A stretch of DNA of 32,986 nucleotides from Actinomycetes bacterium (lineage in GTDB: Bacteria; Actinomycetota; Acidimicrobiia; Acidimicrobiales; JAJZJN01). The notes below the pieces were generated by a model. It worked only from the letters and a program-made list of their open reading frames with translations. It did not search any database and had not been told where the DNA came from. A program made the position numbers and the translations under genes. This document shows positions 27,210 to 32,986 of this stretch, piece after piece. The DNA is taken from contig JAJZJN010000012.1 in NCBI GenBank assembly GCA_021851165.1, positions 1-32,986 on the forward strand, read 5' to 3'. How positions within the stretch are numbered: position 1 is the stretch's first letter; every line of letters begins with the position of its first letter.

Positions 27210-28296
27210 CCAGCCCGCTCATGGCCAGCCCGCTCATGGCCAGCCCGCTGGCACAAAGCAATCGCCCGGCAACAGCCACGACATCGCAGGCGTCGTCGAT
27301 CGGATCTGCGACCAGCTATTAAGCACCCTCGATGTCACCGATCGGGGAAACCTCTACCGGTCCATGCTTGCCACCGTGGCAGCCATGGCCGTGGAAGGAA
27401 CCGATATAGCCGACCTGAAGATAGCCAGGGCGGCACTTGCCGAGATGGCAGAAGCATTCAGGGTGTTCCGGCCCTACCACGACGCCCCCAAGGCAACCTT
27501 CTTCGGATCGGCCCGTACCCATGCCGACGACCCGTTGTACCGCCAGGCCGTCCTCCTGGCCACTCGCCTCGCGGCCGCAGGGTGGATGGTGGTCACAGGT
27601 GCAGGACCGGGGATAATGGCAGCCGCCATGGAGGGTGCAGGCAGACAGCACTCGCTCGGGGTGAACATCCGACTGCCCCACGAACAGGGCGCCAACCACT
27701 TCATCGCGCGCGATCCAAAGCTGGTCGAGATGCGGTACTTCTTCACTCGCAAGCTGATGCTCATCAAGGAGTCCGACGGCTATGCCGTCCTGCCGGGTGG
27801 CTTCGGGACACTGGACGAGTCCTACGAGCTACTGACCCTGCTGCAGACCGGAAAGGCTCAACCGGCACCTCTCGTGCTGCTGGACGTTCCGGGAGGGACA
27901 TACTGGGCGGGATGGGAGACCTTCGTGGTAGAGCAGGTGGCCTCGCGAGGGCTGATCAGCAGCTACGACCGCTCGCTCTATCGGATCACATCCGATGTAG
28001 ACGAGGCAGCGGCGGAGATGCTCGGCTTCTACCGCAATTACCACTCCTGTAGATGGGTCGGAGATCTCCTCGTGATACGGATGCGCGAAGCACCAGGGGC
28101 AGCAGAGCTGAGAAGGCTGAACGACCGCTTCGGCGACATCGTCATCGAAGGCGTGATCCGCCGCACCAAGCCGCTCCCACCGGAACGCGCCTCCAACGAC
28201 CAGTTGGACCTGCCGAGGCTGGCGATGCGCTTTGACCATTCCAGCTATGGCCGGCTCCGTCAGCTCATAGACGACTTGAATGCGCTCGTCGACTGA
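27184..28296 (+). CDS. LOG-family (lysine decarboxylase-like/TIGR00730-type) protein, possible nucleotide 5'-monophosphate phosphoribohydrolase
   Basis: KATFFGSARTHADDPLYRQAVLLATRLAAAGWMVVTGAGPGIMAAAMEGAG and YAVLPGGFGTLDESYELLTLLQTGKAQ (PGGxGTxxE). Confidence 0.92.
   Translation: MASYQPSADQPAHGQPAHGQPAGTKQSPGNSHDIAGVVDRICDQLLSTLDVTDRGNLYRSMLATVAAMAVEGTDIADLKIARAALAEMAEAFRVFRPYHDAPKATFFGSARTHADDPLYRQAVLLATRLAAAGWMVVTGAGPGIMAAAMEGAGRQHSLGVNIRLPHEQGANHFIARDPKLVEMRYFFTRKLMLIKESDGYAVLPGGFGTLDESYELLTLLQTGKAQPAPLVLLDVPGGTYWAGWETFVVEQVASRGLISSYDRSLYRITSDVDEAAAEMLGFYRNYHSCRWVGDLLVIRMREAPGAAELRRLNDRFGDIVIEGVIRRTKPLPPERASNDQLDLPRLAMRFDHSSYGRLRQLIDDLNALVD
27211..27249 (+). repeat. 2.6 x 15-bp tandem repeat (CAGCCCGCTCATGGC) encoding QPAHG-QPAHG-QPAG
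   Basis: Read directly at the N-terminus of the LOG ORF. Confidence 0.95.
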
Positions 28297-28308
28297 GATG
28301 TGAAGTGC

Positions 28309-28533
28309 CTAGCCATCCTCCCGTTCCGAGCCGGCTGGCTCACTGAGTAGGCTCGCGGCCTTCTCCACTGCCCGACGTGCGCGTGTGATCCGACGCTCCT
28401 CTGCAATAAGCGTCGGACTGGGAGAGGCCCCCTCCGCCACTTGCGCCGCCGCCTCGTGCAGCCGGTCCAGAGCCTGGTCTGCCAGCTCCTCGGCTATCGC
28501 GGCCAGTCTCTCCGACAGCTCAGCGAGATCCAC
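28309..28533 (-). CDS. Small conserved-type hypothetical protein (helical)
   Basis: MDLAELSERLAAIAEELADQALDRLHEAAAQVAEG...EERRITRARRAVEKAASLLSEPA; coherent helical composition. Confidence 0.6.
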   Translation of the reverse strand: MDLAELSERLAAIAEELADQALDRLHEAAAQVAEGASPSPTLIAEERRITRARRAVEKAASLLSEPAGSEREDG

Positions 28534-28644
28534 CCATCACCCCCGCCCCCCGACAACCATCGGAGTGCTCCGAGGCGGACTGCCGGCTCAGGTCTGTGGA
28601 ACCAAGCCCAGGAGGCCCAGCGGACGCTATTGCCCTGGACCGGT

Positions 28645-28676
28645 GCTCATCGACCGCGCTCATCGACCGCGCTCAT
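28645..28676. repeat. 2.5 x 13-bp tandem repeat (GCTCATCGACCGC) spanning the 3' end of the acyl-CoA ligase gene
   Basis: Read directly; the ligase stop codon lies inside the repeat. Confidence 0.95.
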
Positions 28677-30291
28677 GCAGGCCAACCTGCTCTACCTCGA
28701 CAGATCCTTCAGATACCATCGCGCGCAACGCCAGTTTGTCGAACTTCCCCACACTGGTCTTGGGCAACTCAGGCAGGTATGCCCAGCGTTCCGGCAACCA
28801 CCAACGCGCAACCCGGTCGCCTAGGAACTCGAGTATCTCCTCGGGTGCCGGACGGTGCCCCTCAGCAGGCACCATGCATACCAACGGACGCTCGTCCCAT
28901 CTGGGATCGGGCACTCCGATCACAGCGGCCTCGAAGATCTCCGGATGAGCCATCACGGCATTCTCCAGCTCTACCGATGAGATCCACTCCCCCCCGGACT
29001 TGATCACGTCCTTGGTTCTGTCCGCTATCTGCATGAAGCCCCGGGAGTCGAGGGTTGCTACATCACCGGTGCGAAGCCATCCATCATCGAAGCGCTCAGG
29101 ATTCGAGTCTCCGTAGTACGACCCTGTAATCCAGGGTCCGCGCACCTCGAGCTCCCCAAGCGACACGCCGTCGGCCGGCAGCACCGTGCCGTCCTCGGCA
29201 ACCACTCGCATCTCCACACCTGCAACCACCCGCCCGCTCTTGGCACGCCACTGCATCTCCTCATCTCGCGGGGTCCCACGTGGCGGCCACGCCAATGCAG
29301 CCACGGGACTTGTCTCCGTCATTCCCCAACCTTGGACCATCTTCACCCCGAAACGATCCTCGTACGCCTCCATGAGAGACCGGGGAACCGCCGACCCACC
29401 CGCTGTGAGCATCCTTACCGAGGACAGATCGACCTCGTGGTTGCCGGAGTACTGAAGCAGGTCGTTCCATATGGTCGGCACACCGAGCGACAGCGTCGGG
29501 TGCTGCTCGCGAAACGCGCGCGCCAGCGGCTCGGCTTGCAAGAAGCGCTCGGGCATGATCAGGTCCGCGCCGGCGAGGAAGGCCGTGTAAGGCATTCCCC
29601 AGGCGTTCGCATGGAACATGGGGACTATGACAAGCGCCCTGTCATGCTCGGACACGGCCACCGTGTTGGCGGCCATGCCCGCCATCGAATGCAGCCAGGT
29701 GGAGCGGTGACTGTAGACGACACCCTTCGGATCGCCAGTAGTGCCACTCGTGTAGCACATGGCGGCCGCGTCACGCTCGTCTAGATCCGGCCAGTCGAAA
29801 TCCGGCTTCTCCCCCGCGAGGAGATCCTCGTAGGAGAGCACATCGCCTAGAGCCGAGATGTCCCCTTCACCGATCACCACGACATGCTCGACTGCTGGAC
29901 ACCGGTCCCGCACTCGGGCGAACAGCGGCGCTATCGATCCGTCCACGAGAATGACCCTGTCCCCCCCGTGATTGACGACATAGGCGAGCTGCTCGGGAAA
30001 CAGGCGGATGTTCAGCGTATGCAGGACCGCACCCATGGAGGGTACTCCCAGGTAAGCCTCGAGATGCTGCTGATGGTTCCAGCAGAACGTTCCCACACGA
30101 TCTCCGGAGCGCACACCCAGCCTCGCAAGACCATTTGCAAGTCGCCCCGCTCGTGCTGCTACCTCGCCGAATGTGGCCTCAGTATAGCCATCGGGCTGCA
30201 TCGTCACCACGAGGCTGTCGCCGTAGACGTGCTGGCCATGGCGGAGAATGCCGCTTATGAGCAGTGGGCCTTCCTGCATGGTGCTCTTCAT
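28660..30291 (-). CDS. Long-chain fatty-acid--CoA ligase (AMP-binding)
   Basis: CYTSGTTGDPKGVVYSHRS, MFHANAWGMPY, GWGMTETSPVAAL, GWLRTGDVATLDSRGFMQIADRTKDVIKSGGEWISSVELENAV. Start ATG 30291. Confidence 0.94.
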   Translation of the reverse strand: MKSTMQEGPLLISGILRHGQHVYGDSLVVTMQPDGYTEATFGEVAARAGRLANGLARLGVRSGDRVGTFCWNHQQHLEAYLGVPSMGAVLHTLNIRLFPEQLAYVVNHGGDRVILVDGSIAPLFARVRDRCPAVEHVVVIGEGDISALGDVLSYEDLLAGEKPDFDWPDLDERDAAAMCYTSGTTGDPKGVVYSHRSTWLHSMAGMAANTVAVSEHDRALVIVPMFHANAWGMPYTAFLAGADLIMPERFLQAEPLARAFREQHPTLSLGVPTIWNDLLQYSGNHEVDLSSVRMLTAGGSAVPRSLMEAYEDRFGVKMVQGWGMTETSPVAALAWPPRGTPRDEEMQWRAKSGRVVAGVEMRVVAEDGTVLPADGVSLGELEVRGPWITGSYYGDSNPERFDDGWLRTGDVATLDSRGFMQIADRTKDVIKSGGEWISSVELENAVMAHPEIFEAAVIGVPDPRWDERPLVCMVPAEGHRPAPEEILEFLGDRVARWWLPERWAYLPELPKTSVGKFDKLALRAMVSEGSVEVEQVGLHERGR

Positions 30292-30297
30292 GGCACG

Positions 30298-30303
30298 AGC
30301 ATA
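30298..30303 (-). promoter_or_regulatory. -10-like TATGCT 6 nt upstream of ATG 30291 (ligase)
   Basis: Reverse strand reads TATGCT-CGTGCC-ATGAAGAGC. Confidence 0.5.
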
Positions 30304-30305
30304 GC

Positions 30306-30311
30306 TACGCT
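30306..30311 (+). promoter_or_regulatory. -10-like TACGCT 7 nt upstream of ATG 30319 (PPOX protein)
   Basis: TACGCT-GATCGGC-ATGGAACTG. Confidence 0.5.
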
Positions 30312-30318
30312 GATCGGC

Positions 30319-30729
30319 ATGGAACTGGAAGTTGCCCTGGACTTCGTTCGCCACAACCACCGTGCGGTGATGGCAACCACCCGTGCCGACGGGATCCCGC
30401 AGCTCTCACCTGTGATAGCGACTGTCGACACCGGCGGCCATGTCGTGGTGAGCACTCGCGAGACCGCGGTGAAGACGGCAAACCTTCGCAGAATGCCTCG
30501 TGTGTCGCTAGCGGTGTTCACCGATAACTTCTTCGGACCCTGGGTACAGGTCGACGGCTCAGTCGAGATCGTAAGTCTCCCACAGGCGATGGATGGGCTG
30601 ATCGAGTACTACCGCAATATCTCGGGTGAGCACCCCGACTGGGACGAGTACCGCCAAGCTATGCGGAGCGAGCGCCGTGTGCTTCTTGTCATCACGGTCC
30701 AGCGCGCCGGGCCAGACCGGTCGGGTTAG
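30319..30729 (+). CDS. PPOX-class (split beta-barrel) probable F420-dependent oxidoreductase
   Basis: FVRHNHRAVMATTRADGIPQLSPVIATVDTGGHVVVSTRETAVKTANLRRMPRVSLAVFTDNFFGPWVQVDGSVEIV. The ORF-track start at 29884 is antisense to the ligase; true start probably 30319. Confidence 0.9.
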   Translation: MELEVALDFVRHNHRAVMATTRADGIPQLSPVIATVDTGGHVVVSTRETAVKTANLRRMPRVSLAVFTDNFFGPWVQVDGSVEIVSLPQAMDGLIEYYRNISGEHPDWDEYRQAMRSERRVLLVITVQRAGPDRSG

Positions 30730-30789
30730 CAGGCTGGATGAGGTGCACTGGCACGGTCCGCGCCTGCAACTCTTACCATCTAGCAACCG

Positions 30790-30818
30790 TTGACCGTGGT
30801 CAGACCGGGACTTATAGT
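30790..30818 (+). promoter_or_regulatory. Near-consensus SigA promoter TTGACC-N17-TATAGT, -10 ending 6 nt before GTG 30825
   Basis: TTGACC 30790-30795, 17-nt spacer, TATAGT 30813-30818, then GATGCC-GTGATCAAAGAC. Confidence 0.65.
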
Positions 30819-30824
30819 GATGCC

Positions 30825-32285
30825 GTGATCAAAGACGAGGCAAGGGCGGGCAACGACAAGGACATGGGCAGATCTTCAACCAGCATTGGTCGAGGCCGAT
30901 CCTGGACGCGGGTTCCCCTATCTCGCAGGCAGGTCCTGCAGGGACTTGCGATGGGTGGCGCCGGCGTAGCCCTGGCTGGATGCAACATCCCGTGGCCGAT
31001 TGGGACTGGACCTGGATCCTCGCTCCCAGCAGGGCCGCGCCCTTTTCCCGGCAAGCCGGCCGGCACCGACATGATCCCCCAGATAGACCATGTCGTTGTC
31101 ATCATGCTCGAGAACCACTCGTTCGACAACGTTCTCGGCATGCTCGGACGCGGCAACGGTTTCACACTCGGATCGGACGGCCTGCCGACAGCCACCAACC
31201 CCGAGTCCGGCGGCAACCTGGTCCGTGCCTTCCACAGCCCGACTCCCTGCCGCTCATTCTCCGAGCCCGACCAAACCTGGAACGACAGCCACGAGTCATA
31301 CTCCAACGGGACAAACCAGGGCTTCGTCCGTGCAAGCGGACCAGCTGCAATGGCCTATTACGACTCCAGCGACGTACCTTTCACATACGGGCTCGCGAAG
31401 ACGTTCCCCATCGCCGACCAGTACTACTCCTCCCTGCTCGGCCAGACCTTCCCAAACCGGCGGTACCTGATATCGGGCACTTCGCTCGGGATGATCAACG
31501 ACCTACCCGCATTCGACGACGTGCTGCCGACAGTGGCCAATCATCCGCCAAACGGCACCATCTTCGACATGTTGAACGCTACCGGCGTCTCGTGGAAGAA
31601 CTACAACTACGGGATATCGACGCTGATGCTCTACCCGTACCTCATCACAGAGCCGGCGAACCTCGGCAAACTCGTCGGCATCAACCAGTTCTACGCGGAC
31701 GCCGCGTCGGGCAGCTTGCCGGCCTTCTCCCTTGTCGATCCCGACCTGGTCAATTTCGTCGGCAACTCGGGTGGCGAGGGTGATGATCTGCAGCTCGCCG
31801 ACAGGTTCCTCAGCAGCATTGTCAATGCCGTCATGCAAGGACCGAAGTGGGCGAAAACCCTCCTCGTATGGACCTTCGACGAGGCCGGTGGCTACTACGA
31901 CCACGTGCCACCGCCGTCGGCTCCGGTGCCCGACGACGTTGCCCCGCAGCTCAGTTCATCTGACGTCCCAGGAAGCTTTGACCGATACGGCTTCAGGGTG
32001 CCCTGCGGGGTGGTGTCGCCCTACGCGAGGCCTGAATACGTGTCCCACATCGTTTACGACCATACCTCGGTGCTCAAGCTCGTCGAGACCAAGTGGAATC
32101 TGCCGGCGATGACGAACCGTGACGCTTCGGCTGCGGACATGCTCGACATGCTCGACATGTCGTCGCCCGCATTCTCAACCCCGCCAACGCTTCCAACGGC
32201 CCCGAATCCGTCCACAGCAGCTGTCGCAGCCTGCGAGCTTGACTCGGCTCAGACCCCACCGGCTGCATACGTCACGCCGACTTGA
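30825..32285 (+). CDS. Phosphoesterase-family protein (phospholipase C / acid phosphatase superfamily), Tat-exported probable lipoprotein
   Basis: LSRRQVLQGLAMGGAGVALAGC (twin-Arg plus lipobox LAGC); IDHVVVIMLENHSFDNVLGM, FPNRRYLISGTSLG, WTFDEAGGYYDHVPPP, YDHTSVLKLVETKW. Confidence 0.9.
   Translation: MIKDEARAGNDKDMGRSSTSIGRGRSWTRVPLSRRQVLQGLAMGGAGVALAGCNIPWPIGTGPGSSLPAGPRPFPGKPAGTDMIPQIDHVVVIMLENHSFDNVLGMLGRGNGFTLGSDGLPTATNPESGGNLVRAFHSPTPCRSFSEPDQTWNDSHESYSNGTNQGFVRASGPAAMAYYDSSDVPFTYGLAKTFPIADQYYSSLLGQTFPNRRYLISGTSLGMINDLPAFDDVLPTVANHPPNGTIFDMLNATGVSWKNYNYGISTLMLYPYLITEPANLGKLVGINQFYADAASGSLPAFSLVDPDLVNFVGNSGGEGDDLQLADRFLSSIVNAVMQGPKWAKTLLVWTFDEAGGYYDHVPPPSAPVPDDVAPQLSSSDVPGSFDRYGFRVPCGVVSPYARPEYVSHIVYDHTSVLKLVETKWNLPAMTNRDASAADMLDMLDMSSPAFSTPPTLPTAPNPSTAAVAACELDSAQTPPAAYVTPT
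32136..32159 (+). repeat. 2.7 x 9-bp tandem repeat (GACATGCTC), DMLDMLDM, in the phosphoesterase C-terminus
   Basis: Read directly. Confidence 0.9.
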
Positions 32286-32461
32286 AGGCGAGCTGACTAC
32301 CAACCGCATGCTGCGACTCATTGACACCTTGAACTAGCTGTGATTTCATCGTAAGAGCACTACCGTGCGTATTGCGAGCGTGACCTATGCCGGTTCGGTC
32401 GCCTTCGACCATCACTCAATGACATGACTGCCAATGTTCATGTCGACAAGGTTGATCGGGA

Positions 32462-32764
32462 GTGGCCGTGGCATCGAGGCGCCTTTTGCTGATGTGTGTC
32501 GTGGGCAGCTTCGGGCTTCTGGCAGTAGCCAGCTTCTGCGGAGTAGCGGCCGGGGCGTTAGGGTTGATAACGGGCATGGTGCAGCCCTTCAGCGGCTCAG
32601 AATCTCTGCCGGCGCCGCCCGACCGAGCGCTCTACGAGGCTGCCGCTGCTACCTGCCCGGGCCTTCCCTGGCCGGTGCTGGCAGCGATCGGATCAATTGA
32701 GAGTGACAACGGCCGGTCACTTGCACCCGGCGTGCACTCAGGCGCCAACCAGGCGGGAGCCGAG
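32462..32764 (+). pseudogene. Lytic-transglycosylase-like exported protein, 5' fragment, apparently interrupted
   Basis: N-terminal TM/signal segment, then AAATCPGLPWPVLAAIGSIESDNGRSLAPGVHSGANQAGAE; resemblance ends at about 32764, before the expected GPMQF-type motif, in all three forward frames. Confidence 0.65.
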
Positions 32765-32986
32765 GTTATCTACAGGTGGATTGGGGGTCTGGGGCACGTG
32801 AGGGACTGGGTCCTCGGGCGACGTGCCTGTGGAGTATCTGCAAGGTGTGAGGCACGTGGGGCAGGCGGTGACGATGCTCCTATCGTTGTCAAGCAGCGAG
32901 GAGGCGCTTCGCCTTTGGGGCCTGTTCGGCGTGCTCATCGAGCCAGGCCACGTAGCGCCGGGCGAGTGCCGTGTCGTGCTTGAGTC
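32765..32986 (-). mobile_element. Putative end of an inserted element (IS-like), truncated by the window edge
   Basis: Abrupt loss of the host gene's reading; a reverse-strand ORF tail enters from the edge (LKHDTALARRYVAWLDEHAEQAPKAKRLLAA*, stop at 32889-32891) followed by about 125 bp noncoding. No TIR or TSD can be tested in-window. Confidence 0.45.
32889..32986 (-). CDS. C-terminal end of an unidentified protein, possibly a transposase
   Basis: Open reverse frame to the window edge: LKHDTALARRYVAWLDEHAEQAPKAKRLLAA*. Confidence 0.4.
   Translation of the reverse strand, partial: LKHDTALARRYVAWLDEHAEQAPKAKRLLAA

Noticed and set aside
29884-30318. N-terminal extension of the PPOX ORF (about 145 aa)
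   Set aside because: Entirely antisense to the acyl-CoA ligase; PPOX homology begins at MELEVALDF (ATG 30319), preceded by a -10-like element.
32766-32774. TTATCTACA resembling a DnaA box
   Set aside because: Single one-mismatch copy at the presumed mobile-element junction; no cluster of boxes and no dnaA/dnaN context.
1-32986. CRISPR array, tRNA/rRNA genes, toxin-antitoxin, restriction or phage-defence genes
   Set aside because: Looked for on both strands and not recognised; the tandem repeats found have no spacer structure and are coding or very short.

Overview
This is a GC-rich, gene-dense actinobacterial chromosome segment. Pup/proteasome, mycothiol and F420 genes occur together, and an Acidimicrobiia-like lineage is my inference. 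Most of it is core metabolism. Recognised genes or loci: hisD (truncated at the left edge and missing from the ORF track), nth, mshD, a VIT-family transporter, a MaoC-like protein, menG-menF, the proteasome locus (mpa/arc, dop, pup, prcB, prcA), a P. furiosus-type ferredoxin, trmI, nagA plus a FIST protein, a tkt-tal-zwf-pgl chain, a GGDEF cyclase, fbiC, a LOG-family protein, an acyl-CoA ligase, a PPOX/F420 protein and a Tat-type phosphoesterase lipoprotein. At the right edge a lytic-transglycosylase-like gene is broken by what looks like the end of an inserted element. I see no rRNA, tRNA, CRISPR array, prophage or defence island. The most notable signals are: (1) ten genes with a TANNNT -10 element 6-8 nt upstream of the start codon, implying widespread leaderless transcription and revised starts for several genes, including a 27-bp divergent gap with two back-to-back -10 elements; (2) an in-frame 8 x 15-bp pentapeptide minisatellite beside the catalytic Asp of NagA; (3) a NagA-FIST start/stop overlap; (4) an Asp-for-Cys ferredoxin divergent from the proteasomal ATPase gene; (5) the interrupted gene at the right edge. 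I found no convincing wholly new multi-gene system.
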